Shown piece after piece: positions 13,072-25,684 of a stretch of DNA of 64,000 bases. Each line of letters starts with the position of its first letter. The stretch's first letter is position 1. Both the position numbers and the translations under genes were made by a program. This stretch comes from Panagrolaimus kolymaensis (taxonomy: Eukaryota > Nematoda > Chromadorea > Rhabditida > Panagrolaimidae), in the NCBI GenBank assembly GCA_028622995.1, contig JAJQJQ010000076.1, positions 62,001 through 126,000 of the forward strand, in the 5' to 3' direction. The notes under the pieces are model-generated. The model had not been told where the DNA came from. It searched no databases and saw nothing but the letters and a program-made list of their open reading frames with translations.

Positions 13072-13840
13072 ATGATTAGGTTTGTTTAAATTTTTTCTTT
13101 TCATTATTTGTTTCAGTTTAAATTTAATTAATTTAAATTACAGTAATTCGTTTATTATAAAAACTAATAATGATTCATTGCCATCGTCACCTTTTTTGAT
13201 TCGTCCTGGACAACGCAAACCTACAGCGCCACCTGAATCTTTATTATCCACTCCTGTTACCACGAAAAAGATATACGTAAGTAACTGAATTTTTAAGTAA
13301 CTAAAACTCCTGTTTATTATTTATTTTTTTATTGAATATTTTTAGCCTAAGTTATTTTCAACTCCTAAAAATAAAAGAAAAACACCCAAATCAATTGCAG
13401 CTGCTTCAATTTCTTCACATTTTAATATACTTTTACCACCACCACTTCTAGAACAACAACCACCACCACCAACAACAACAAATTTAGCTACATATAACCC
13501 AAAATATTGGACAGTATTCTTAAAACTCAAATCATTTGAACATCATTCATTGGTTGACCGCCCTCCAACAAATCCAATTATTGATTTGGAAAAGCCAAAA
13601 AGCACTTTTCCAACTTTGAAAAAACTTAAAAATTGTGGCTCATATCTGTTATTTTGGCAAAAAGGAATGGAAGAAGAAAAAATAGATTATCAAATTCAGG
13701 TATCTTTATTTATATATTTGAAGCAAACTTTGAGATCATTTTTAATTTTTTAGGGCCACATTTTCCCAACCATTGGTGGAGGGGTTGCAGTTCTTTTTGA
13801 ATCCAAAGAACGTTTGAGTCATAAAGTTGAAACATTTTAA
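13072..13840 (+). CDS. Orphan small protein, Pro-rich middle
   Basis: Exons 13072-13079, 13117-13276, 13346-13699 and 13754-13840 join in phase to 202 aa. The first exon is only ATGATTAG; the codon split AG|T gives MISLNLINLNYSNSF. All three introns have GT...AG ends and all phases match, which is the main support for a real gene. The protein has a Pro/Thr-rich low-complexity stretch (PPPLLEQQPPPPTTT) followed by a conserved-looking block with WTVFLKLKSFEHHS, CGSYLLFWQKGMEE and GHIFPTIGGGVAVLFESKE. No signal peptide or membrane helix is evident. I do not recognise the family, and the tiny first exon is uncertain. Confidence 0.6.
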
Positions 13841-13919
13841 CTTTACTTTACAAATATTCTTTCATTTATTTATTTTACACGTTTTAATTAAATTATTATA
13901 ATAAACTATTTATTGGTTT

Positions 13920-15563
13920 TTAATTTACAAGATTTGAAATCGTTGCAACTGAATCACTCACTTCTGGACGTTGACGACGACGATTTTTTAAGAATATTTT
14001 AAGCTAAAAAAAAGTTTGCATAATTTTTTTTAAATATTTACTTTTCTTACCTTTCTCGCTATTCTCTTGAGAGTATCATTAATAACAAAATGTAAAATCA
14101 CATTTGCAACACTTTTAGCTAAAAATAATGATGCCACAAATTGTTTATAATCAGCAAAACCATATTTTGAACGAATTTGTAAAGCAAGTAATCCACCTTG
14201 TGGAATTCCATTAAAAAGTAAGCAAGCTGTAGTAAGCCATAATGCTTTCCTATAAAATAAAAGTTTATAAAAGATTATTTTTCATTTTATTTTCTTATGT
14301 CAATTTTTTCTTGGAAAATTAAATTTACATATGTCCAAAAAGTAAATAAAAAAGTTTCATGCATTTGATGTTTAACAGAGCTCCTCAAATAAGAAACTAA
14401 AGAAAATTTTAAACATCAAAAAAATAACTAATTTTCTGTTCTCAAAAATCTTTAACTTGTTCCTACAAATAAATATTATACCTTGTTCTTCTTCGCTCAG
14501 CAGAAATTTTATCTTTTTGATTACCAAAATGCAATAAAGCAGACGGCCTTTGTGTTATAATAAAGGCATAAGCTGAAAGTATCCATCCGCCCAAATACTC
14601 TGCAATTATAACAGCGGCTTGGCACCATCTGAAAAGGAAAATATATAAAATTATAATCTGCATTTTTCTCCCGCTTCTGATAAGCATGTTTTGAATTTTT
14701 CTTGAAAACTCAAAAAAGAAAAATAACTAACCCATAATTTTCACCAAATGCCCATGTAACTTCGCATGAATAATATGTTTCTTCAAGAGGGGATACAAAT
14801 AAGCTGTTTATGTATGCTATAGAACATGAAAGAAGGTTGAATGAGAGAGTAAAAAGGACTATTGGAGTGCGTCTATAAACAATCAATTTTCACTATTTTC
14901 TAACTTTTTTTAAATTTAATTTTCTTACTTAAGTTTAATAGTTTTAAACCAAAGTGGATAAAAAATTTGTAATGATCGTTCTAAACCAATAACAAAAGCA
15001 ATCATGGCACTCCATTGTCTTGCAAGTAAAATAAAAAATAAAAAAGGTTTATACACTGCGCAATCAATAATTCTAACCATATGTTTATCATCCGAAAGTA
15101 AAGAATATGTTTGTTCCACGGATAAACCAGGATATTCTTTAAAATCTGTTCGACTATTTCCCGGAACTAAAAACAAAATTATTTTATGTAATTAAAAAAA
15201 CACGCAAACACGCATTTCAAAATAAAAAAAATAAGGGGTGTAAATTATTTAAAAATTATATACTTACGATTAAGTAAAACTGAAAACGAATCAAGCATAT
15301 ATCCGGCTGAATTAATTCCATCAATAACAAGTAATAAACGAAATATAATTGTTAATGGTGAATAACTATTGTGTGAAAAAGCATATGTGCATAAAATAAT
15401 ATTAATTATAAATGCAAAAATTGCTATAATCATTGTTGTTTTAAATGATGAACATAAAGCTAAGCTTATTTCATCTTGAGCGGCCTTAAAAAAATAATAA
15501 ATCATAAATTAAAAATATTGAAAATTCAGGAAAAAAACTTACACAAATATCTATTTGAAACAT
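13920..15563 (-). CDS. Seven-transmembrane receptor, nematode chemoreceptor-like
   Basis: Exons 15543-15563, 15268-15484, 14929-15166, 14732-14872, 14482-14628, 14051-14249 and 13920-14003 (minus strand) give 348 aa. Seven hydrophobic segments can be counted, among them TMIIAIFAFIINIILCTYAF (TM1), WCQAAVIIAEYLGGWILSAY (TM5) and SVANVILHFVINDTL (TM7). After TM3, GLERSLQIFYPLWFKT occupies the place of the DRY motif and is typical of divergent rhodopsin-like worm receptors. The C-terminal tail is basic (NRRRQRPE). Each intron falls in phase. The serpentine superfamily (srsx, srw or another) cannot be told from the sequence alone. A sensory role is inferred from family habit only. Confidence 0.75.
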
Positions 15564-18500
15564 GTTTAAAATTTATTGATTTTTGTTTTTGGTACAAATC
15601 TACTTTTTTTAATGACAGAAGTGGTGGTAAAAAATGTTAAAAAGTTATTCTCACTTTCTTCTCTCTGCAATGGTAAAAAGTAAGTTAGCTATTAAGTTAG
15701 TTACCTTTTCCGCATTGGCATGAAGAAGAAAAAAATATAAAAAGAAAAGAAAAAAAAGGTAAAACATGCCCTTGTTTTTTTTTATTTCTCTAAGCAAAAA
15801 AATGTTAGTAAAATGAAAAACTGCATTTTACTTTTAAACTTAATTTTTTTATTAATTCACGGCATTAAGGAACGAAAAAGCGAGAGTAATAAAAAAAGTC
15901 GGTCAAAAAGTTAAAGAGCACGGAATCTTAAAAAAAACTTTGTATTTCCGGATTTAAAAATAACAATAAAGACAAACAAAGTTCATCAAAGCGGATGCTC
16001 AAGATTTTGCATTGTTAAAGAAAAGATTTTAATAAAAAATAAATAAAAAAACAACTAAATACCAAATAGCATTTTTGATTATCACAAGTTAGAAAGAAAT
16101 AAAAAATAGTGGGAAAAAAGGTAATGAGAAAAGCTAAAGTTTAAAAACTGCGTCAAACAGAAAAAAAATGTTATGAGAATTTCAGCAAAGCACCTGGAAA
16201 AAAGAGTGCGCACAAAAGAAAAAGAAAAAGAATAAGAAAAAAGAAAAGAAATGCCATAAAAAAAGACAAATTTGATTTTGAATAAATAAAAAAAAATTAA
16301 GATTTTTCATATTTTTTTGATGTTCTCATCACATTTCATTGGGAAATTTCTTTCTCAAAAATTTTTCAAAACATACCAAAAATTAAATTATAATTTTATT
16401 TCTCAAATAATTACAATGTTTAAGTCTAAAAAAGACGTGGAGGTTGGAAATGGAAAAGGTATCAATTTGTCAAAAATTTAAAATTTATGAAAAAGTATGT
16501 TTATTTCACCCAAAGTAAATTCGAATTCTCAAAGACTTACGACTGTGAGAATGGAAATAATAGTCACGTCTAAAAAGTAACAATAAAACAACACAATTTT
16601 TTTTAACTACAATTTTTTCAGAAAGAAAAATTTAAATGAAGGTTTTTCGAGTTTTTGTGTCGTGTTAAAATGTAATTTTTGGTTCCAACAAAACGCAAGT
16701 TTGTATTTTTTTTTATTAAATAAAATTAATTTGGCTTTAATTATTTTCAATAACACAATGTTAAAATATATAAATCATTGAAATAAAAATAGTGTCTTTT
16801 GATTCTGGGAAAGTAATCGAAATAAGGTTGTAACTGCTTTAAAAAAAACCTACTTAATTTTCTACGAGCGTCATCGTTCTGAAATTTTATTAACAAAAAG
16901 TTATTCAAAAATGCAAATGCAATAACTTTATTACATTCTTTCATTTTTTGCAGCGTTCAAAAAGTTAATATAATATAATACTTTTACTTTATTTTAACTT
17001 ATAACCTTTGACACATAAAAGAAAGTATACAGCTATTTTTTTATTTTTTGTATGTTTTTTGACTGCCAAATGCGGCAGGCAACGTAAGCTATATTTGCAC
17101 TTTTCACTAAAGTGATATTATACATTTTTAAAGGTTGCGTTTGATTTGTTTACACATCAGAACTGCTGCAGCAACAGGTGAATGAATAATAACTTACAAT
17201 TTGAAAAAATACTAGAAAAAAAGAAGAAGCAAGCTGTTTTTTAAAATTTTTCCCTTTAATTTTCGTTTTAAATTTAAAAAATATACTACTTTTGATTAAA
17301 TATTTAAATAATACTGTAGCTATTGTGATTTTGTTTTCGATGGAAAATTGACCCATGTTTTTTGCTTTCCAAGATGTTGAGCCATTTTTGGTTCAGATTA
17401 TTTTTGGTAAAATAGATAGATGCAACTGTCAAAACATAACATATATTTAAGGATCATTCTCATTTACACCAATCTTCTATCTTTTCTTTTATTTCTTTGA
17501 CACCACGCAAGAGAGAGAAAATAAAAAAAGATGTGTCGTTTTTGCGAGTGAAAAAAAATCAAATAAAATAAAATTTGACACTATTTACGTGCCTCGTCTC
17601 TTCTTGTTTGTTGCTGGTGGTGGTTGATAGTCCTCAAAATAAAAATAAAAGTTTTTTCAGCTTTTTTGCAATCCCGAAATATTCCTTTTTTATTTTTTTT
17701 TCAGTGATGATCCCAACCATTGATTTATGTCTCAAGTCTTAATATGGATTTTCAAAAAGGCGGTCCTCCGAGATGATTTTTTTTTGAATTGGAAGAAGAT
17801 GATGTTTAAATTTTTTGCTTTAAATAAATTCTATGATTGAAGCTATTGTTTCAGTTTATCGTTTTTTATTATTTGATTGAACACACACACTTGTGAGTTT
17901 TTGTAATTCTATTTCTTTTTTATAGGCGATTTTTATTAAAGACAATTAAAAGGCGTAAATAAGACGGTGGAGATTATCTCCTCATTAACAGTCTTTTTTT
18001 TGTTAGTTGATTTTTTAAGGAGCCTCTTACATTGTTTCGAGCACCGCAACCATTAAGCTGAGGAGGATTTCTTTACGCGAGACTTATCTTCTTTTTTTTT
18101 GAATCAAAGTTCTGGATTTATCACAATTTTCGTTGTTGTTTCTAAATTTCTAAAAAAATAGTTAAACGTATCCTTCCATAGAATTAAAATATTTATCTTT
18201 TTCTGAAATTTTTTTAAAGTGCATTGTTTCGAACCGAAACCCCGCTTTTTTAACAATACTCATTTTTTTTTCGTTGAGAAATAACAAAAGATTAATGTTG
18301 CAATTTTTTTCTATACCTTTTCTGTTAAGACTTATGTTTGCTTTTTTCATTTTTTCTTCTTCATTTTTTGTTGTTAATAGTTTTGCAATCTCAAGTAAAA
18401 AATCCATGATGACATTGTATTTTTTTTAATCCTTGTCCACAAAAAAAAACAATAATTTGATTTTGGTCTTTCTTTAGCCCTCAGCTCAAACAAGACAATC

Positions 18501-19071
18501 AGAAAAAAAACCTCGGTGTCTTCAGTTCATCCCATTTTTTTTTCAAAAAAAAATTGTCGGCGCAATTCAAGAGCAAAAAAAAGAAGAAGAAAAAGGTAAC
18601 AACTATTCTTGGAAGAAAACGAGTAAGAAGGCTCGAAACCCGGTGGTGGTCACTCCGAAATAAAACTTTCACTCTCCCGTGTGCTTGCTTGCTCGACATC
18701 GACAAAAAAAAATTCGACAACGATTTGAAATTTTACAAAAAAAAGAAATTTTCTTTTTTGTGATTTTTTTTGAGTCAACACACAAAACAAAAAAAGAAAG
18801 AAAGACAATCATCCTTTTCTCTGCTCCTGGCGGTCAAGCAACAAAAACTAACATCATCATCATCAACTCAAGTTCTTGAGTGAGTGAGAGCACATACAAG
18901 GAGGCGAAGACATATACACAAAAAAAATTGCTTGTGAGTTCTTTTTTTTTCTTGAGCTTCTATTTATTTTATTTTTCCATGCTTCATTTTTATATTTAAA
19001 AATAAAATTTTTTTAAAGGTTGCCTCAAACAAGGTCATTCCAAAAAAAATAAAATAAATTATATTTAAATT
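15564..19071. other. Long intergenic region (3.5 kb)
   Basis: Divergent spacer between the 7TM gene (-) and the astacin gene (+). Very AT-rich with many short T and A tracts. A weak candidate small coding unit lies at 16416-16580 (ATG, 43-nt exon, in-phase second exon ending TAA), but its second acceptor, CCCAAAG, is poor. The 18550-18880 part is purine-rich and may be 5' leader of the astacin gene. No RNA gene or repeat family recognised. Confidence 0.5.
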
Positions 19072-21030
19072 ATGTTTGCAATGGATTTTTTTGCGGATTC
19101 TTTAATAAGAGCTAGTGCCAAAACTTCAATAGCCATTATATTATGCATATTTATTGGGCCTATTTCAAGTTTAACTATCTTGCCAATACCTCATCAACAT
19201 GCAAAACAATATAAAATGAATTATGATGGTTCGTTGTTTTTTTTTCTCCCAAAAATTATGCTATCTTTAATTTTATTTATTATTATTTATTTTTAGAATT
19301 TTCCAATCATTTTTTATTGCCTCAAGATTACGATTTAGCTGAAACTATGCCAGTTAAAAAACCAACTTCATCCGAAATGGATGCAATGCAAAATAATGAT
19401 TTATTTGAGGGGGATATTATTGGAGTGCCCATTGATGAAGATCCAACAGAATATCTTCAAAAAATTATGAGAGATCAGCCAATTAATGATGAAAATACAA
19501 ATTTTGATGAAATTTTTAATAGACCGGTTTTTATATAATTTTTTTAACCCTTTTTTATAACTTTAAAACTTTTTTTAGTATCATAGCTCTTTAAATTTGA
19601 TAACCTATCCAGACAAACTTTGGACCAAAGGCCGAGTACCTTATATGCTTGAAGAAGGAATGACCCAATCGTAAGCTTTTTTTGAACAATGATTTTTTTT
19701 ATTTATTTTTTTTTTCTAAAAATAAGCATTTCTCCTCTCTTTTTTTTATAGACAGCGTGCAGCAATTGCTCAAGCTTTTGATGAATACAAAGAAAAAACT
19801 TGTATTCGATTTGTTCCTCGACAAGATGATGACTACGATTACATTTATATTAAACGAAATGTAGCTTTCGGGTATTTTTAAATTTCTTAAATTTGATATT
19901 TAAAAAAAACTTGAGTATTATTCTATTTTTAGTTGTTCATCTTATGTTGGACGAGCGGGTGGAAATCAAACAGTATCATTGGAAGTTGGAAAATGTTTTA
20001 CCAAAGGCATCATTGCTCATGAGTTAATGCATGCGCTAGGATTTTTCCATGAACATTCAAGAACTGATCGAGATGATTTTGTTAAAATTGATGAAGATAA
20101 TATTCGACCTGGTTTGAAATCAATTTCTAAAATTATAAATAATTTCCCGCGATTTAGGTATGCTTCGAAATTTTGAAAAATATCCAAGAAAAATTATTGA
20201 TCCTCTTGATATGCCATATGATTATGAATCAGTCATGCATTATCACAAACTAGCATTCTCCAAAAATGGTAAACCCACGATTGTTCCAAGAGATAAAGAT
20301 GCAGAAATTGGACAAAGATATAAACTCAGTTCGGTGGATTCTCAAAAGGTTAATAAACTTTATCAATGTGAAGATGATGTTTTCCCTAAAGAAATTACTT
20401 CAAAACCAACAACGACAACTACTACGACTCGTCGACCAAAAGTTACGACTGCCACCACCCGTCGAACTACAAGTGATCGATGGGCAGGCAAAACGACGAC
20501 TTCGACAAAAGCTACAACTACCACGAAAGAAGTTGAAATTACTGTAACTTCAACAACTCCATCATCGACAACTTCAAGAAGGCCATCAACATCCACCTCA
20601 ACGAGAAAACCTTTCAAGCCTTTCACCAAAGCTCCAGAAAGTAAGAAAAAATAAATGCAAATTAAAGTTATCAACTAAAAATTGATTTTAGAATGCGAAA
20701 ACTTGAACGCTCATTGCGATATGTGGGAGCAACTTGGACATTGTGAACATTCCGCAAAATACATGCAACATTATTGTCGAAAATCTTGTGCGCTTTGTAC
20801 TGAAGATTCGAAAGGTATAATAATTATCTCTAAAAAAATAAGTTTTTTATAACTTCAATTTTGCAGAAAAAATTATTCCACCACCCGAAGAAAGATCATG
20901 CACAGATAAAAATCTTTTTTGCGGATATTGGGCTAAAATTGGTGAATGTAAGAGTGAATCAAAATTTATGAAAATTTTTTGCAAAAAATCTTGTGGTCAA
21001 TGCAATCAATTAACTGGTTTATATTTATAA
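19072..21030 (+). CDS. Astacin metalloprotease with two ShKT domains (NAS family)
   Basis: Exons 19072-19228, 19297-19526, 19579-19670, 19752-19871, 19933-20111, 20158-20640, 20692-20814 and 20867-21030 give 515 aa. It is a secreted zinc endopeptidase. N-terminal hydrophobic segment [15 protein letters not shown] is the signal sequence; the pro-region has LFEGDI, the aspartate-switch motif of astacins. The catalytic domain starts near [10 protein letters not shown]; zinc site [18 protein letters not shown] fits HExxHxxGxxHExxR exactly; SVMHY is the Met-turn. A Thr-rich linker (about 70 residues, probably O-glycosylated) leads to two six-Cys ShKT modules (ending CRKSCALC and CKKSCGQC), each encoded by its own exon. 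All catalytic residues are present. Nematodes have dozens of nas genes; the exact member is not assigned. Confidence 0.94.
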
Positions 21031-21527
21031 AAAAAATCAAATATTTTTTGTTAAGTTTGCCCCGGTTTTTTGAGAGAGATTTTAGATTATTTGAAATGTG
21101 TGGATAAAAAACGAAAAAAAAGAGAAAAGAAAACTAATCGTTTTTTCACCCGAGTGCTTTCATTTTTATATGTAGCAACTATGTTGCGTTATTATTGTTT
21201 TGTACTTAAATGTTTAAAAAAATTGAAATAAATGTATTTATTTATTTATTTTTAAAATCTATGAAATTCATAAGCGGCTGCAAGCTTTAAAAACTGGAAA
21301 TTGAAGAATATTTTGGTATTTGAATGATAAAAAAAAATGAGCAACTAATACCTACTATACCATTGTTATTCTTTTTTTTGACTCATTTATATGTGTCACT
21401 TTTGGCTTTGCGTTCACTTACTCAATATAAGTTTTTTGGTTTGTTTCCCACGTGTTAATACAAATTAGATAAAATTTGGTTGATTGGTGGCTGTGTATTT
21501 ATTTACTTGTTTAGAAAGTATGCAATA
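21031..21527. other. Intergenic; astacin 3' UTR with poly(A) signal
   Basis: AATAAA at 21227-21232 is about 200 nt after the astacin stop and is a good poly(A) signal candidate. It is followed by a short TTTA repeat tract. The rest is the upstream region of the TMEM87 gene. Confidence 0.6.
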
Positions 21528-23660
21528 ATGACGAACCATTGCATATTTATTTTGCTTTCCATTGTTTCTGTAGTATCCAGTAATTTACTTTCACCCGGTA
21601 TAGTTCGTAAAGAAGTAACTGTCACTCAAAAAAAAGTTTGTTAAATAAACCTATTTCAAAAGAGAATGACAAATTTTCCAATTTTAGATAGAATATTATG
21701 GATTTTTTCAAACTGCTTTAAATGGAAGTGAAGTTGAAATCCGCCTTAATTGTGAAAGCGATACCCCCGCGAAATATTCCGTGCAATATGTCCTTCGAAG
21801 TACTCCATGTGCTAAAGAATTTACAGATAAAAATCGCCTTCCACAAATGAATAATATGCTGGTAAACTTTTTTTTAGGTTGTGGCAGTTTTTTTTAAATT
21901 GAGTTTTGTTTTAGGAATTTTATTTCAACAAAGCATACGAAATCCCTTATGGCTTTCATTATGATTCCATATATTTTTACCGATCCGATCAAAAGAATTT
22001 TAGTTGCGATAAAAGTAATGGAGTAGATGTTTTTCTTGATGAGTTTTCTCATCCTCCCATGCAACTTCATAATGTCACGGAATTTGAAACAGTATGTTTC
22101 CCTACTTTTTTCAAAGTAAATATACAATTTCAAAGTAATTTTTAGATACCTGGTCGCCGAAAACGTGAAGCTCTTTTAAATGGAAATACTATTGACGGAG
22201 GTGCAAAGAGGACTTTGACGTATGCTAATTTTTCAAGCATTCCTTTCTAAACTTTTTCACTTTTAGTTCTTGGCATCCAGCTCAAATTCTACCAGCAGAT
22301 GCAATTTATGTTTTGATAGTTAAAATTGCATATGCTGGAGGCTTGCCAGATAATACTGCAGATAATGATGATGGGTTTAAAGTTTTACTTGAAGCTCAAT
22401 GGAGAGGCCCCTATGGTTATCTAAGCGCTATTGATTACCCTTTACTCCATTTTTATGGATTTATGTGTGCTGTTTATATTGGCCTTTCACTTATTTGGCT
22501 TATAATTTGTTTTAAACATTGGAAAGATTTACTTCGAATTCAATTTTGGATTGGTATGATTTAACTTACTTCTTTCGCTTTTTTCTAAGTAAAACTTTTT
22601 ATAGGAGCTGTAATTATTGTTGGAATGGTTGAAAAAGCTGTATTTTATGCAGAATATTCAAATATGAATGATGCAGGAGAATCAGTTGAAGGCTTGATTG
22701 AAGTTTGTTATTTCATATTTTCTCTCTCTCAATTTTCACCAAAAACTTTTTTTTTGTAGTTTGCTGAACTTATTTCATGCTTTAAAAGAACTGTAGCCCA
22801 TGTTTTGATTATTATTGTTTCGGTTGGATATGGAGTTGTTAAGCCTCGACTTGGCGCAACTCTAAACCAAGTTGCAGCTGTTGGAGTAATTTATTTTGTT
22901 TTTTGCTCCATCGAAGGGCTTACTCGAGTTTCAAAATCGTCCGTGGAAGCAATGAAAGAAAAGCAAGTAGCTAAAATTCCTTTAATTATTTTGGAAGTTG
23001 GAATTGCATATTGGATTTTCACTAGCTTAGTCAACACCATGCGCTCACTTCGAATGCGAAGAAATGAAGTTAAATTAGCTTTGTATCGGCATTTCACAAA
23101 TATCCTTTTTGGAGCTGTCCTTGTTGCTGTTGTATATATGATGTGGTCGATTTATATTCATTCGATTCAATATTGTCTTCCTGACTGGAAACAATTGTAA
23201 GTGCATTTATTACTCTTTTTTTTAAAAACCCAAATTCGCAAATTTTTAGATGGATTGATACAGCATTTTGGCATATATTTTTCTGTTCGATTCTCACCGT
23301 AGTCATGTATCTTTGGCGCCCTGCAGTTAATAATCAACGCTATGCATTTACTCCCTTACTTGATGATTCAGAAGATGAAAATGATGATGAATTATTTAAC
23401 AGTCAAATCCCAGTTTATGAAATGATCACTCAGCGATCAGTTGAAGGTGGAAAAGGTGGTTATAGCCCAAAAAAATTCACCAATGATGAAAAACTTGAGG
23501 TTTGTTTTTGTCTTTGTCCAAAAAATATACTTTAGTCAGTATGTTTTAGGATGACCTAAAATGGATTGAATCCAACATTCCAACTTCATTAGCTGAAGCT
23601 TTATTAGACGACGAAGAAGAGGCGAGCATGAGAGAGCTGGAAATCTCGAAAATGTTATGA
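21528..23660 (+). CDS. TMEM87/GOST-family Golgi seven-transmembrane protein
   Basis: Exons 21528-21635, 21688-21861, 21915-22091, 22146-22219, 22267-22553, 22605-22702, 22760-23196, 23250-23499 and 23550-23660 give 571 aa. TMEM87 proteins have a lumenal GOLD-like beta domain followed by seven helices and act in Golgi traffic or pH control. Visible here: N-terminal signal peptide (MTNHCIFILLSIVSVVSS), lumenal domain with paired Cys, then the family signature WKDLLRIQFWIGAVIIVG, KAVFYAEY, FKRTVAHVLIIIVSVGYGVV and KPRLGATL. The tail is acidic (LLDDSEDENDDE), ending near SLAEALLDDEEEA. An unusual GRRKRE basic site lies in the lumenal part (22152-22169). Closely related GPR107/108 proteins are less likely because the FYAEY and KPRLG motifs fit TMEM87 best. 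Confidence 0.88.
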
Positions 23661-24145
23661 GAAAGCTATTTATGGGAAGGATGGAAGACTTATCTAACGA
23701 TCTCTTTATAATAATTATTTATTTAACAAAAAAAGTCTAATCATTTTTAGAGGAGGTGGAAAAAAAGAAAGCTGGTGTAAATTATTGATATTTTTTTCTT
23801 TGAATTTTAATATTTTTTTAATAATAACAATTTTCAAAATCGTTTTTTTTAATAATAAATTATATTTTTTTTAAAAAATTAGTCTTTGCAACTAAAGAAA
23901 TATAGCAAAAAATAAATTTAAAAAAAATCCATAAGCAATTTGATAATAAAACCCATTTTTTTAGAAATAATGTTTTTCATAATTTGCAACTTTTCAACAT
24001 AAATTGCCTTTTAAAAAGAGTTGATCTTCATTTTTTTTTCTGACTACTTCTTATTAGACTGTTTCAAGGTTAAAAGATCGATTGATGCATGCGTGAAGGA
24101 CATAATTCAACTCTCGAACAAATTTTCTTCTTTTTCTCTTTGACA
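23661..24145. other. Intergenic
   Basis: AT-rich 3' flank of the TMEM87 gene and leader of the GalNAc-transferase gene. An upstream in-frame codon at 24089 could extend the latter by 19 residues, but the ATG at 24146 starts directly at the hydrophobic signal and is preferred. Confidence 0.5.
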
Positions 24146-25684
24146 ATGCTAAAATTTATTTTTCTATTTTTTATATTTATTTTTTCAAGGATTGTTGCTG
24201 AAAATGTTACTTCAACCTCAAATGATTTACCAGAATGCCCATTTATTCATCCAATCGATGAAATGAAAAAATGGAATAGTTTTAATTATTCATCGTGTAA
24301 TATAACTAATTTCACTCCAGTTGATAATTCCACGACCGAATACAAACGATATTCATTTGGATTTAGTAGTTACAGCTTTAATATTCTTGTAAGCGATATG
24401 ATTGGCCCTAGAAGACATTTACCATTTATGGCACACGAAAAATGCAAAGAAATCGATTTTAAAGTAACTCAAAAAGCTAGCATAGTTATTATTTATCATA
24501 ATGAAGGATTTTCTGTTCTCGTGAGAATGATAAATTCCATACTTGATCAAACACCAATGGAAAATTTGCATGAAATTATTTTATTTGATGATTACAGCGA
24601 AGAAAATCACATTATTCAAGAATATTTAAAAGAATACGCAAAGCTTGAACAATGGGAAAGAAAAGTAAAAATAAGGTTTATAAGAAGTGAAAAAAGAGAA
24701 GGGTTAATTAAAGCCAAAGTAAGTTAAGCTTTTAAAACTTTAAGATTTAAAAATTTCAATTTTTTCTAATTTTTACTCACAAAAAAAATTCTGAACAAAA
24801 AAAGCTACAACGTTTTTAGGTTTTGGGAGCAAGATTGGCTGAAGGCGACATAATTGTTTTTCTTGATAGTCATTGCGAAGTTACTGTAAAATGGCTTGAA
24901 GCATTAATTGCTCCAATTGAAGAAGATCCAACAAGGTTTTTTAAAACATTTTCCTTATCGATTTAAATTTTTTATTTTCTTTTAGAGTTGTTTTGCCAGT
25001 GGTGGATTTAATCGACCCAATAAAATTTACATATACGAAAGCAATGGTAGCCAAAAGTGCTTTCAATTGGGCGCTTTTCTTTAAATGGGAATATTTTGAT
25101 TAGTCTTATTTTGATAATGAAGAAAATCACGTCAAGCCCTTTCAGTAAGCTTACCTAATTAAAAATTATCATTAAAAAAGTTTTTTAGATCACCAAGTAT
25201 GTCAGGCGGATTATTAGCGATATCAAGAGAATTTTTTACCAAGATAGGAGAATACGATGTGGGCATGGAAATTTGGGGAGCTGAAAACACTGAAATGGCT
25301 GTCAGAGTAAGCCATCCACAAATTTTATTTTCCTTGAGTTTTTCAATAAAATTATTTTAGGTTTGGACTTGCGGTGGTTCAGTTGTTGTCGCTCCATGCA
25401 GCAGAGTTGGGCATGTATTTCGTTATCGACGCCCATATAAAGGAAAGCAAGAAATTAAGGACACAAATCTCCATAATTCTGTGAGAACTGTTCGAGTATG
25501 GTTTGATGAATATAAAGAGCAATTTTATCTTGACCGACCTGAAGGCAGAACATTGGATGTTGGTGACATAAGTGAAAGAGAAAAGTTAAGAAAAGACCTA
25601 AATTGCAAACCATTTCAATGGTATTTAGACACAATTAATCCAAAATTAAAAGAATCTATTAAGGTTAAACATAATGAATTGTAA
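24146..25684 (+). pseudogene. Polypeptide GalNAc-transferase with in-frame TAG, no lectin domain
   Basis: Exons 24146-24718, 24820-24935, 24986-25144, 25189-25306 and 25361-25684 would give 429 aa, but codon 25101-25103 in exon 3 is TAG. The family starts mucin-type O-glycosylation in the Golgi (UDP-GalNAc to Ser/Thr). Most signatures remain: SIVIIYHNEGFSVLVRM, FLDSHCEV (metal-binding DxH), MSGGLLAISREFF, WGAEN, and GHVFRYRRPY. The usual ricin-type lectin domain is absent; the protein would end KVKHNEL, and HNEL resembles an ER-retrieval tetrapeptide. The stop lies just after FNWALFFKWEYFD, inside the catalytic domain. Splice sites and both flanking frames are otherwise intact, so this is either a young pseudogene, a null allele, a sequence error, or a case of rare splicing (25047-25103 has GT...AG ends and 57 nt). 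Confidence 0.8.

Noticed and set aside
20363..20674. 103-codon Val-rich minus frame
   Set aside because: Antisense of the Thr-rich linker of the astacin protease (ACN codons read back as NGT, hence Val, Gly and Arg).
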